44,368 nt of DNA from Bifidobacterium breve (GTDB taxonomy: Bacteria > Actinomycetota > Acidimicrobiia > Acidimicrobiales > Ilumatobacteraceae), in NCBI GenBank assembly GCA_945889715.1, contig CAMDCI010000003.1, positions 1 through 44,368 on the forward strand. Direction: 5' to 3'. The position numbers were made by a program, and so were the translations under genes. The notes below the pieces were generated by a model. That model ran no database searches. It was not told where the DNA came from and saw only the letters and a list, made by a program, of their open reading frames with translations. Position 1 is the first letter of the stretch; each line of letters opens with the position of its first letter. Below, piece after piece: positions 1-9,324 of this stretch.

Positions 1-735
1 GTTGACGGAGTCACAAACCTTGCCGACGGCGTGTTCAAACTGCCTGAGTTAGCAATCAACGTGGCCGAGCCCAAGGTATTCATCGGTCTGCTGATCGGTG
101 GATCCATTCCGTTCTTGTTCTCGGCATTGGCAATTCGCGCCGTTGGTCGCACCGCTGGAGTTGTTGTGCAAGAAGTGCGTAATCAGTTTGCTGATGGCGG
201 CATCATGGCCGGTACCAAGCAGCCCGACTACGGCCCAGTGATTGACATCTGCACCAAGGCCTCATTGCGCGAACTCACCACACCAGCTCTGTTGGCAGTG
301 CTAGCTCCCGTTGTGGTCGGCTTCGGCATTGACTGGAAGGCTCTCGGCGCATTCTTGGCCGCAGTTATCTTGGTTGGTCAGTTGATGGCCAACTACCTCA
401 GCAATGCTGGTGGTGCTTGGGATAACGCCAAGAAATACATCGAAGATGGTAAGTACGGTGGCAAAGGTAGCGAATCCCATAAGGCTGCCGTCATTGGTGA
501 CACTGTCGGCGATCCGTTCAAGGACACTGCTGGTCCGGCGTTGAACCCGCTGATCAAGGTCATGAACTTGGTTTCCTTGCTGATTCTTCCGGCAATCATC
601 ACACAGGCAGACAATGGTTCGCGTTATGTGATCGCTGGAGTAGCTCTCGTGGTCATCATTGGATCGCTGATCTTCTCAGGTCGTCGCACTGACGGCATCG
701 CTGCTCTTAGCAAAGAGACAGTTGCTGCTCACTGA
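1..735 (+). CDS. hppA: Membrane-bound proton-translocating pyrophosphatase, C-terminal part (5' truncated by window)
   Basis: Frame is open to base 1; GGSIPFLFSALAIRAVGRTAGVVVQEVRNQF and GGAWDNAKKYIEDG..GSESHKAAVIGDTVGDPFKDTAGPALNPLIKVMN are H+-PPase signatures. Confidence 0.95.
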   Translation, partial: VDGVTNLADGVFKLPELAINVAEPKVFIGLLIGGSIPFLFSALAIRAVGRTAGVVVQEVRNQFADGGIMAGTKQPDYGPVIDICTKASLRELTTPALLAVLAPVVVGFGIDWKALGAFLAAVILVGQLMANYLSNAGGAWDNAKKYIEDGKYGGKGSESHKAAVIGDTVGDPFKDTAGPALNPLIKVMNLVSLLILPAIITQADNGSRYVIAGVALVVIIGSLIFSGRRTDGIAALSKETVAAH

Positions 736-756
736 CCAGTTGTATTCATAGAACTG

Positions 757-788
757 CACAAGAGGCGCCCGTAAGGGCGCCTCTTGTG
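757..788 (+). terminator. Intrinsic terminator-like hairpin after hppA
   Basis: CACAAGAGGCGCCC-GTAA-GGGCGCCTCTTGTG, perfect 14-bp arms with GNRA-type loop, followed by TTTGT. Confidence 0.85.
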
Positions 789-843
789 TTTGTCGAGATA
801 TTTAGAACGGTCATACCGACGTAGCGGCAAGTAAGGTCGTCAC

Positions 844-1458
844 ATGCTTGCGTTGTTTGATATCGAGTCCTGGCTCGACAAGGGTGGTCTCGCTCTTTTG
901 GCCGCCATTGTGTTCGCCGAATCCGGATTACTCATTGGGTTTTTTCTCCCTGGTGATTCGTTGCTCTTTATCGCTGGTTTTCTTTCTTCGTCCGCCGGGG
1001 GCAACGTTCTCCCCGCTCTACCGATAGTTGCTCTCGTCACTTTTGTCGCAGCAGTAGCCGGCGACCAAGTTGGATATCTCTTTGGACGCAAGGTTGGCCC
1101 AAGTTTGTTTGATCGGCCCCAAAGCCGACTCTTCAAACCAAAGAATATTGAGAAAGCCCACGCATTTTTTGAAAAGCATGGTTCAAAAACCATCGTGATG
1201 GCGCGTTTTGTCCCGATCGTACGTACCTTTGCACCCATCGTCGCTGGCGTCGGCAAGATGAACTATCGCACTTTTGTGATGTACAACATCATCGGTGGAG
1301 CTCTCTGGGGAATCGGCATCACCACGCTTGGATACTTCTTAGGTGAAGTGTCGTGGATTGAGAGCAATATCGAAGTCGCCCTCATTCTCATCGTCCTCAT
1401 TTCGGTTTTACCGATGCTGATTGAAATACTGCGCCACCGTCGTGCCAATCGCAAGTAA
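844..1458 (+). CDS. DedA family membrane protein
   Basis: ESGLLIGFFLPGDSLLFIAGFL, GDQVGYLFGRKVG, FVPIVRTFAPIVAGVGKMNYRTF motifs. Confidence 0.92.
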   Translation: MLALFDIESWLDKGGLALLAAIVFAESGLLIGFFLPGDSLLFIAGFLSSSAGGNVLPALPIVALVTFVAAVAGDQVGYLFGRKVGPSLFDRPQSRLFKPKNIEKAHAFFEKHGSKTIVMARFVPIVRTFAPIVAGVGKMNYRTFVMYNIIGGALWGIGITTLGYFLGEVSWIESNIEVALILIVLISVLPMLIEILRHRRANRK

Positions 1459-1484
1459 CGAATTTCGCTGGCAGACTAAACGCT

Positions 1485-1889
1485 ATGAGTAATAACGCCG
1501 TTCGCTATTTAAGCCTCGAGTGGATCGACGCTCTCACCAAGGCTGTGGCAGCCAATGAAGCAATGGCAGCGGTTGCCGGCGATCACACTGTTGGTATTAC
1601 TCAAACCGTTACAGGTGGACCCGAAGGCGATGTCACGTATCACCTACAAGTTGCCGATGGTCGAGCAACTTTTGGTGCTGGTGCCGCCTTTCCCGAAGAC
1701 GTGCGTTTTGAACAAGATTGGGAAACAGCCACAGCAGTTGCGACCGACAAGTTGAACGCTCAACAAGCCTTTATTACTGGGCGTATTCGCCTGTATGGCG
1801 ATCAAGAAAAACTGGTGGCAAGTACCCCGGTGTTTGCTGCATTAGATGGCGTATTTACCACCGTGCGCACGTTTACTGAATACCGCTAA
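1485..1889 (+). CDS. SCP2 sterol-binding domain-like protein
   Basis: 134 aa; VADGRATFGAGAAFPEDVRFEQDWETATAVATDKLNAQQAFITGRIRLYGDQEKL resembles SCP2-like domains. Confidence 0.65.
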   Translation: MSNNAVRYLSLEWIDALTKAVAANEAMAAVAGDHTVGITQTVTGGPEGDVTYHLQVADGRATFGAGAAFPEDVRFEQDWETATAVATDKLNAQQAFITGRIRLYGDQEKLVASTPVFAALDGVFTTVRTFTEYR

Positions 1890-1897
1890 TCAGTTCG

Positions 1898-3079
1898 TTA
1901 TTTCTTTGAAGAAATAACAGCCAAGGCGACTCCGCACAGTGCTCCGCCAACCAGATACGGCGAACCAATTGATACGTGGTCATACAACACACCAGCGAGG
2001 GCAGGGCCAGCAACACGCCCAAATGCGTTCACGCCTTGTTGAAAACCAAGTGCCTCACCACGACGATGATCGGGAACACGGCCCGATACCAAACTCGACA
2101 AGTTCGGAGTTACTAAACCTTGGCCGACAGTCAATAAGGCCAAAGCCACAATTAAGAGCGTCCAATTTTCAGCCGCTGATAACACAATCAAACCCGCGCT
2201 GTTCAGCACAAGCCCCACTTGCAACGAACGTTGCGTTCCGAGCTTGGCGTTAATGGGTCGAATCAAACCACCTTGCACCGCTACCAACACAACACCGACG
2301 CCAACGAATATCGCCGCGACTCCGCCTTCGGTCAAACGAAAGCGATCACCAGCAAGGAGCGAAAAAGTTGCTTCAAATCCGCTGAAAGCAACGATGGCGG
2401 AAAAGCCAGCAACTGCGAGTCCCCACAAGCGCACTTTGGCCTTGGTATCACTTTTGGCTGCATCGCGAGCGGCCTGTCGCACATCGGCTGGACGAGTTTC
2501 TGGCAATCGACGCCACGCCACGATTGCATTGATCAACGCAACTGTGCCGGCGACAAAGAATGGAATATGTTCACCACCGAGCGAAGCCAATCCGCCAAGT
2601 GCCGGACCAACGACAAACCCAACACCGAATGCAGCACCCAACAAACCCAACAAACGTGGACGTTCTGATGGAGGAGCTAAGTCAGTGACGGCACCTTGAG
2701 CGACTGCCACGCTTGCGCCTGATGCTCCATCAAGAATGCGACCAAGAAACAACACCCACAATGCACCGGCTGCACCAGTTACAAATGAACCAACTGCGGT
2801 ACCAAGCAACGAAATCATGATGACCGGTTTGCGTCCAATGCGATCAGAGAGACGTCCAAGCAAAGGTGCAAATACCAACTGTGCCAACGAGAAAGATGCA
2901 AACAACAATCCGACTTCAAGACCGCTTGCGCCAAATCGCTCGGCATAGCGACCCAAGATGGGGACAACAATGCCAAAGCCCACGAGATCGAGGGCGACGG
3001 TTATCCAAATAGTGCCAAAACCTTGGGGCAACGGAACTTTGGCAGCCTTGTCACGATGGCCTACGGACTTCTTGAACAC
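1898..3079 (-). CDS. MFS transporter
   Basis: LVGFGIVVPILGRYAERFGAS, GRLSDRIGRKPVIMISLLG (MFS loop 2-3 motif), 12-TM-like hydrophobicity. Confidence 0.9.
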   Translation of the reverse strand: MFKKSVGHRDKAAKVPLPQGFGTIWITVALDLVGFGIVVPILGRYAERFGASGLEVGLLFASFSLAQLVFAPLLGRLSDRIGRKPVIMISLLGTAVGSFVTGAAGALWVLFLGRILDGASGASVAVAQGAVTDLAPPSERPRLLGLLGAAFGVGFVVGPALGGLASLGGEHIPFFVAGTVALINAIVAWRRLPETRPADVRQAARDAAKSDTKAKVRLWGLAVAGFSAIVAFSGFEATFSLLAGDRFRLTEGGVAAIFVGVGVVLVAVQGGLIRPINAKLGTQRSLQVGLVLNSAGLIVLSAAENWTLLIVALALLTVGQGLVTPNLSSLVSGRVPDHRRGEALGFQQGVNAFGRVAGPALAGVLYDHVSIGSPYLVGGALCGVALAVISSKK

Positions 3080-3095
3080 GATGATTCACCATACG

Positions 3096-4454
3096 TCAAC
3101 GACGTACGGTGGTGCCTGCTTTATTCGTTTCTACAATCCATCCGGCCGCGGTTAACTCGGTGCGCAAGGCATCGGCCAGTGCGAAATCTTTAGCCGCACG
3201 CGCTGCATCAAGTACCGCTGCTTTGTCGGCGACGTCTGATGGGATTTCGGATGCTTGCTTGAGTTCTAAACCGAACGCAAGACAAATCTCGTTCACTGCA
3301 GCCGACAACGACGATGCACTCTGATCGTTGGCATCGAGTGCCGCGTTGGCTCGACGAACCGTTTCAAAAAGCAATGCAACTGCCGATGAGGTGTCAAGAT
3401 CGTTATCCATAAATTCGCGGAACTTGGCAATGACTTCCGAGTCTGGCATGGCCCCTTGCGACACAGCCGACGTGCGCGCTGCAAAAGAATCAAGTCCGGC
3501 CAAAGCATTCACTGAAGCATCAATGTTGTCTTGACCAATACGAACTGGCCCACGATAATGCGTTTGCAGCAAAACTAAGCGATAAGCACGTGGATCATAA
3601 TGCTCAAGAAGATCAAGCAGATTGGCCACATTGCCCAAACTCTTCGACATCTTTTCGCCTTCGGTATCAACGACGAAACCGTTGTGCATCCAATGATTGG
3701 CAAACGTCTTTCCAAGAGCAACCGCCTGAGCGCGTTCGTTTTCGTGGTGCGGGAACTTGAGGTCCATACCACCGCAATGCAGATCGAAGCCTTCGCCCAA
3801 AATGTCGAGACTCATGACGACACATTCACTATGCCAACCGGGTCGGCCTTCGCCCCACGGTGACTGCCATGCTGGTTCGCCAGGCTTGCTGAACTTCCAT
3901 AATGCGAAGTCGGCAGGATTCTTTTTGTTACCAGCACCAAAAACTTCGCGATCGCCACCACCCGACAACATGTCGTCAAGAGATTGGTGCGCAAGTAATC
4001 CGTAATCGGGCACCTTTAACACATTGAGGTACACGCCATCTGCAGTGACATAGGCGTTATCTCGGCCGATGAGTTCGCCAATCATGGCAACCATTGATTC
4101 AACGTAGTCAGTCGCGTGCGGCACATCGGTTGGACGCTGGACATTCAACTTGCCCATCGCCTTGAACCACACGTCTTCGCACTTGAGGGTAATTTCTTCC
4201 CACGGGCGGCCTTCTTTGTTGGCGCGGTCAATGATCTTGTCGTCGATATCGGTGATATTCGAAACCAGGCGCACTTCAAGACCCGACCATTCGAGGTAGC
4301 GGCGCAAAATGTCATACACCAAAGTGGCTCGGCCATGACCAAGGTGGGGTGGGCCATACACAGTCGGGCCGCACAAATAGATACCGACTTTTCCGGGGGT
4401 GCGCAAAGCGAGTTCGCGGACCTCTGAAGTTGCGGTGTCGTACAGCCTGAACAT
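3096..4454 (-). CDS. cysS: Cysteine--tRNA ligase; start taken at MFRLYDT (4454) rather than 4526
   Basis: CGPTVYGPPHLGHGR (HIGH), GWHSECVVMSLDILGEGFDLHCGGMDLKFPHHENERAQ, KMSKSLGN. Confidence 0.95.
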   Translation of the reverse strand: MFRLYDTATSEVRELALRTPGKVGIYLCGPTVYGPPHLGHGRATLVYDILRRYLEWSGLEVRLVSNITDIDDKIIDRANKEGRPWEEITLKCEDVWFKAMGKLNVQRPTDVPHATDYVESMVAMIGELIGRDNAYVTADGVYLNVLKVPDYGLLAHQSLDDMLSGGGDREVFGAGNKKNPADFALWKFSKPGEPAWQSPWGEGRPGWHSECVVMSLDILGEGFDLHCGGMDLKFPHHENERAQAVALGKTFANHWMHNGFVVDTEGEKMSKSLGNVANLLDLLEHYDPRAYRLVLLQTHYRGPVRIGQDNIDASVNALAGLDSFAARTSAVSQGAMPDSEVIAKFREFMDNDLDTSSAVALLFETVRRANAALDANDQSASSLSAAVNEICLAFGLELKQASEIPSDVADKAAVLDAARAAKDFALADALRTELTAAGWIVETNKAGTTVRR

Positions 4455-4504
4455 GAAAAACGAGCCTACGCCCCCACGGCCAAGACACCTATAACCTGCA
4501 ACCC

Positions 4505-7093
4505 ATGGCAGTGACCGAATCGGCATTTGATCCGACCCAAATTCCCGAAAAGCCCACCCTTGACGGCATCGAAGCCGAATGGGCTCAACGGTGGCAAGAC
4601 GAGGGCGTCTACGCCTTCAATCGTTCAGCAACTCGCGATCAGGTGTACTCAATCGACACGCCACCACCGACGGTCAGCGGTTCGTTGCACATGGGCCACG
4701 TCTTTTCATACACCCACACCGACACCATTGCGCGTTACCAACGTATGACCGGCAAGTCGGTTTTCTATCCGATGGGATGGGATGACAACGGTTTGCCGAC
4801 CGAACGTCGCGTCCAAAACTTTTTTGGTGTGCGTTGCGACCCGAACGTCGCGTATGAACCTGGCTTCACTCCCCCATTTCGCGGTGACCCGCCCAAAGAT
4901 CACCAACCCATCGCAATTTCACGACCCAACTTCATTGAGTTATGTGAAGAACTCACGCACGAAGACGAAAAGATCTTTGAAGACCTCTTCCGTCGACTCG
5001 GCTTGTCAGTCGATTGGGATTATCTCTACACAACAATTGAAGACCGCAGTCGCCGAGCCAGCCAACGCGCGTTCTTGCGCAACTTGGCCCGCGGTGAGGC
5101 GTACACACAAGAAGCACCAACTCTGTGGGATGTCGATTTCAAAACCGCGGTTGCGCAAGCAGAACTTGAAGATCGTGAACGTCCGGGCGCATATCACAAC
5201 GTGGCTTTCGCTCGTAGCGACGGTGAAGGCGACGTTGTCATTGATACAACACGACCAGTTTTGTTAGCCGCTTGTGTTGCACTCGTTGCACATCCAGATG
5301 ACGATCGCTACAAACCACTTTTCGGTCAGACAGTTCGCACTCCGCTGTACGGAGTTGAAGTACCCGTTCTTGCTCACCCACTCGCCCAAATCGAAAAGGG
5401 CACTGGCATTGCGATGATTTGTACGTTCGGTGACCTCACCGACGTCATTTGGTGGCGCGAACTCAACTTGCCAACTCGCGCCATCATCGGTCGCGACGGT
5501 CGCATCATTGCCACTCCACCAAACGGACTTGAATCTGCGAGTGGTATTGCAGCGTACGAACAAATCGCTGGTTTGTTCATCAACCAAGCGCAAACCAAAG
5601 TTGTTGAAATGTTGCGTGAATCCGGAGCAATGCTCGGCGAGCCGCGCGCCATCATGCACCCCGTTAAGTTTTTTGAAAAGGGCGATCGTCCGCTCGAAAT
5701 CGTGACAAGCCGTCAGTGGTATATCAGTAATGGTGGTCGCGACACCGACCTGCGCGGCACATTCTTAAACCGTGGTGAAAATTTAGTGTGGCACCCCGAC
5801 CACATGCGTCACCGTTATTCAAATTGGGTTGAAGGACTCAATGGTGACTGGCTGATTAGCCGTCAGCGTTATTTCGGGGTTCCTGTTCCGGTGTGGTATC
5901 CAGTTGATGCCGACGGTGAAACAGTGCACGATTCGCCGATCGTTCCAACGGAAGACATGTTGCCCATCGATCCATCAACTGACGTGCCATCTGGATACAC
6001 CGCCGATCAACGCAATCAGCCCAATGGTTTCATCGGTGACCCCGATGTCATGGACACCTGGGCCACCTCTTCTTTGTCGCCGCAGATCGCGGGCAAATGG
6101 GAAGATGATGCCGATCTGTTCGGACGAATATTCCCGATGGATCTGCGCCCGCAAGCACACGACATCATTCGTACGTGGTTGTTCAGCACAGTTGTGCGTT
6201 CAAACTTTGAACACGATTCATTGCCGTGGAAAAACGCCGCATTGTCAGGTTGGATTCTCGATCCCGATCGCAAAAAAATGTCAAAGTCAAAGGGCAACGT
6301 CGTCACTCCCATCGACTTGTTTGAAAAGTTTGGCTCTGATGCCGTGCGTTATTGGGCAGCATCAGCTCGACCCGGAATTGACACTGCGTTCAGCGAAGAC
6401 CAAATGAAAGTTGGCAAGAAGTTGGCAACCAAGTTGCTTAATGCCACCAAGTTTGTTTTAACTTTCCCGCAACCCGATGTTGACGCAACACCCACCCATC
6501 CCGTTGATCTCGCGATGTTGGCACGCGTTGGCGAAACTATTCGCGATGCAACAGTGGCTTTCGATCAGTACGACTATGCGCGCGCTCTCGAACGAACAGA
6601 AGCCATGTTCTGGTGGTTTTGCGACGACTACGTCGAACTCGTCAAGGGCCGCGTGTACAACAGCCAAGGCGCCGACGCATCAGGCTCTGCCATCAGCGCC
6701 TTGCGACTTGCCTTATCGGCGCTACAACGTCTCTTGGCCCCCTTTATGCCTTTCACAACCGAGACCGTGTGGCGTTGGTGGCAAAACAGTTCGGTGCACA
6801 CCGCAACCTGGCCAACTGTGGCCGAACTTGGCCCCATCGGAGACAGCACCATTCTTGACCCGATTGGTGAGATCTTGAGCCAGGTGCGCCGCGCCAAAAC
6901 CGACGCCAAGACCTCGCAGAAGACTGCCGTGACTGAGGCCACGGTTTCGGCGAGCGATGTCGTCTTGAGGGCTTTTGAGTTAGGTCGCGGTGACCTCAGC
7001 GACGCCGGAAGCGTTCGTTCATGGGTCACCGTCACGAGCGCCGGCGAAATAACAGTCTCGGCAGTTCTCGCACCGCCTGAACCCGCTTCCTGA
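4505..7093 (+). CDS. valS: Valine--tRNA ligase
   Basis: PPPTVSGSLHMGHVFSYTHTDTIARYQRM, MGWDDNGLPTERRVQN, KKMSKSKGNVVTP. Confidence 0.95.
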   Translation: MAVTESAFDPTQIPEKPTLDGIEAEWAQRWQDEGVYAFNRSATRDQVYSIDTPPPTVSGSLHMGHVFSYTHTDTIARYQRMTGKSVFYPMGWDDNGLPTERRVQNFFGVRCDPNVAYEPGFTPPFRGDPPKDHQPIAISRPNFIELCEELTHEDEKIFEDLFRRLGLSVDWDYLYTTIEDRSRRASQRAFLRNLARGEAYTQEAPTLWDVDFKTAVAQAELEDRERPGAYHNVAFARSDGEGDVVIDTTRPVLLAACVALVAHPDDDRYKPLFGQTVRTPLYGVEVPVLAHPLAQIEKGTGIAMICTFGDLTDVIWWRELNLPTRAIIGRDGRIIATPPNGLESASGIAAYEQIAGLFINQAQTKVVEMLRESGAMLGEPRAIMHPVKFFEKGDRPLEIVTSRQWYISNGGRDTDLRGTFLNRGENLVWHPDHMRHRYSNWVEGLNGDWLISRQRYFGVPVPVWYPVDADGETVHDSPIVPTEDMLPIDPSTDVPSGYTADQRNQPNGFIGDPDVMDTWATSSLSPQIAGKWEDDADLFGRIFPMDLRPQAHDIIRTWLFSTVVRSNFEHDSLPWKNAALSGWILDPDRKKMSKSKGNVVTPIDLFEKFGSDAVRYWAASARPGIDTAFSEDQMKVGKKLATKLLNATKFVLTFPQPDVDATPTHPVDLAMLARVGETIRDATVAFDQYDYARALERTEAMFWWFCDDYVELVKGRVYNSQGADASGSAISALRLALSALQRLLAPFMPFTTETVWRWWQNSSVHTATWPTVAELGPIGDSTILDPIGEILSQVRRAKTDAKTSQKTAVTEATVSASDVVLRAFELGRGDLSDAGSVRSWVTVTSAGEITVSAVLAPPEPAS

Positions 7094-7151
7094 AAGACGG
7101 CACCCTGAAAGACAAGGGGCCTGAAAGACAAGGGGCCTGAAAGACAAGACA
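7089..7151 (+). repeat. Short tandem repeat, about 16-bp unit, 4 copies
   Basis: CCTGAAAGACaagggg begins at 7089, 7104, 7120 and 7136; first copy overlaps the valS stop. Confidence 0.9.
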
Positions 7152-7179
7152 TAGCCAAGACGGGTAGTTTGTACCTTCT

Positions 7180-8610
7180 GTGACGGACTCTGTAGAACCC
7201 GGCGAACAGTCGCCAGGCACCGACCCCCGACCTGAGGGTGACACCTTGACGGGACTTCCTCGTTTGACCGCCGAACCGTTACGTCAGCGTCATCGCTCGT
7301 GGCCGCAACGCTTGGTTTTGACATTCAACTCGCTCTTGGTTGTCGCATGTTTGGCAACTGCAGTCACCGTTTACTACGGCAATGAGAAAGCCAACGATCG
7401 TAAAGTTGTCTCAATTCTCGGGGCCGAAGGCGGACCGACACTCACAATGCCGACCACGACAACCCCAATTGATCCAGCGACTGGTGAGCCGGTTATTACT
7501 GATCCGCCCGTTCCAGTTGATCTCACCGCCAAGAACTTCTTGATTACTGGTAGCGATAACGGAGCATGTGTCGATCCAAATTCGCCGTACGCCTCAGCCT
7601 TCGGAGATCGCAACGGCTTGGGCGAGCGCGCCGACACCATCATGATTCTGCGGCTCGATCCTAAGACCAATGCCGCAGCAGTTTTGTCGTTTCCTCGTGA
7701 CCTATGGGTGCGCATCAACGGCAAAAAGACTCAGGGTCGTATCAACAGTGCTTTCAATCGTGATGATCCGAATCCGCTCATCGTCACCATATTTGACAAC
7801 TTCGGCATCTTGGTCGATCACTATGTCAACATTGACTTCTGCGCTTTCAAGGAAATTGTTGATGCCGTTGGTGGAGTGCGAGTCCCCTTCGCAACGCCGG
7901 TACGCGACAAGAACTCAAACTTGTTGATTGAGGCTGCTGGTTGTCACACTTTTGCCGGCGAAGAAGGTTTGGCTTACGTGCGTTCACGCCACTTCCGCTA
8001 TTACGACGCCAAGACAAAAAAGTGGATTGAAGATCCAGCCGCCGATCGTGGTCGAATTTCGCGTCAACAAGACTTCTTGCGTCGAGCCATCCAAAAAGCC
8101 CTCGACAAATCGGCGGGAAATCCAACGATTGCTAAAGATCTGATTGATGCCGCCTTGACCTTTGTCATTCTTGATGCCAACCTCACCACTGGCAGGTTGC
8201 TCGAGTTAGCGAATGCTATGAAAAACCTTGATCCGTCGACCATGAAGACCTATCAGGTTGAAGGTACGGGAAAAATGGTGGGCGAACTGGCCGTTATTGA
8301 ACCGCGCATTAAGACCGACAACATGAAAGCAGTCTTGGCGGTCTTCCAGGGTCGTGCACGTTTGGTCGACGCACCTGAGCAAATCTTTGAAGCGCCAACG
8401 ACAACTGTTGCACGGACGACCACTGTGGCGACTGCAACAACTGTGGCGGCAACATCTGTAAGTACCGCAGTTGGCGAAACTGTTCCGCCAACGACGAAGG
8501 CCCCAAAGACCACAACGACGACCAGCACCACACCCACAACATTGGTGCCGGTGTATGTCGAGTCAAATAGTGTCGGTGTCTTACCGACCAACGACCCTTC
8601 CTGCCGCTAA
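7180..8610 (+). CDS. LytR-CpsA-Psr (LCP) family protein with Thr-rich C-terminus
   Basis: RADTIMILRLDPKTNAAAVLSFPRDLWVRI, GRINSAFNRDDP, FKEIVDAVGGVRV, EEGLAYVRSRH, DRGRISRQQDFLRR. Confidence 0.93.
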   Translation: MTDSVEPGEQSPGTDPRPEGDTLTGLPRLTAEPLRQRHRSWPQRLVLTFNSLLVVACLATAVTVYYGNEKANDRKVVSILGAEGGPTLTMPTTTTPIDPATGEPVITDPPVPVDLTAKNFLITGSDNGACVDPNSPYASAFGDRNGLGERADTIMILRLDPKTNAAAVLSFPRDLWVRINGKKTQGRINSAFNRDDPNPLIVTIFDNFGILVDHYVNIDFCAFKEIVDAVGGVRVPFATPVRDKNSNLLIEAAGCHTFAGEEGLAYVRSRHFRYYDAKTKKWIEDPAADRGRISRQQDFLRRAIQKALDKSAGNPTIAKDLIDAALTFVILDANLTTGRLLELANAMKNLDPSTMKTYQVEGTGKMVGELAVIEPRIKTDNMKAVLAVFQGRARLVDAPEQIFEAPTTTVARTTTVATATTVAATSVSTAVGETVPPTTKAPKTTTTTSTTPTTLVPVYVESNSVGVLPTNDPSCR

Positions 8611-8623
8611 ACACGCGCCGAAT

Positions 8624-9034
8624 TCAGACCGAGATAATCTCGACCAGACTCACAATCGCGGAAAAGTCCTGAGGATTTCGCGTGTACAGCGGCATGCGAT
8701 GAGACATTGCGGTAGCAGCAATCATTAAGTCAAGCGCTCTGGATCCGCGGGCTTTATTCCCCTGTTTATAAACGCTCGCATATAGCCGCCCAAACGCTCT
8801 GGCTGCTTCGGTATCAAAAGGCAACGGGTCCAACGAAGCTTCAACTCGTTGGAGTAAATCCTGACGCCGAGCCCGCTCCTCTGCATCCAAAGTTGCATGT
8901 GGCCCAGCAGCCAACTCCGCCATCGTGATTGCACTCACAGCAAATTCGTTCGGCAATAAGTCGCGTTGTATCCGAGTGAGATCAATGATGACGGAGGTAT
9001 CAAGAACTCCTACATGCGGTTGCTGATCAAGCAC
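8624..9034 (-). CDS. vapC: VapC-like PIN-domain ribonuclease toxin
   Basis: LDTSVIIDL, SAITMAELAAGPH, ALDLMIAATAMSHRMPLYTRNPQDF; overlaps upstream antitoxin by 8 bp. Confidence 0.92.
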   Translation of the reverse strand: MLDQQPHVGVLDTSVIIDLTRIQRDLLPNEFAVSAITMAELAAGPHATLDAEERARRQDLLQRVEASLDPLPFDTEAARAFGRLYASVYKQGNKARGSRALDLMIAATAMSHRMPLYTRNPQDFSAIVSLVEIISV

Positions 9035-9281
9035 GTGGCGTCACATCTTCGTCGAGTACTGAATCAAGATCAGAGCGAAATCTCGCAGCGTCAATCACTG
9101 GAGCATTTTGCATAGTGGCAAGAAAATGATCCACGGATACAAATCGTTGTCTACGAAGAGGCGTCAACTCTCCAACACTTTGACCATTCCGAGTGATGAT
9201 GAAACTTTCGCCCAGATCAAGACGCCGCATGATTTCGGCTGAATCGTTCCGGAACTCTCTTTGAGAAATAACTTGTGCCAT
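9027..9281 (-). CDS. Phd/YefM-type antitoxin
   Basis: SQREFRNDSAEIMRRLDLGESFIITRNGQSVGELTPL is a Phd/YefM N-terminus; overlaps vapC. Confidence 0.88.
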   Translation of the reverse strand: MAQVISQREFRNDSAEIMRRLDLGESFIITRNGQSVGELTPLRRQRFVSVDHFLATMQNAPVIDAARFRSDLDSVLDEDVTPRA

Positions 9282-9288
9282 AAATCAA

Positions 9289-9309
9289 GTGTAGCACTTA
9301 GTGCTACAC
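9289..9309. promoter_or_regulatory. Palindromic operator upstream of the TA pair
   Basis: GTGTAGCAC-TTA-GTGCTACAC, perfect 9-bp arms, 7 bp upstream of antitoxin start. Confidence 0.8.
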
Positions 9310-9324
9310 ATCCACCGCTGGGTT

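Noticed and set aside
1898-3155. Several + strand ORFs of 65-151 aa opposite the MFS gene
   Set aside because: Antisense shadow ORFs with Thr/Pro/Asn-rich, low-plausibility translations; the minus-strand MFS gene explains the region
3096-4454. Possible MshC (mycothiol ligase) instead of CysS, given the actinobacterial context
   Set aside because: Length and motifs fit full CysS, including an extended C-terminal helical domain; no other mycothiol genes were seen in the window
7089-7151. Possible CRISPR-like array
   Set aside because: Contiguous 15-16 bp repeats without unique spacers
4527-7158. Alternate-frame and antisense ORFs inside valS (e.g. 4782-5267, 5904-6407, 6628-7158)
   Set aside because: Overlap the clear valS coding frame and show no domain signals
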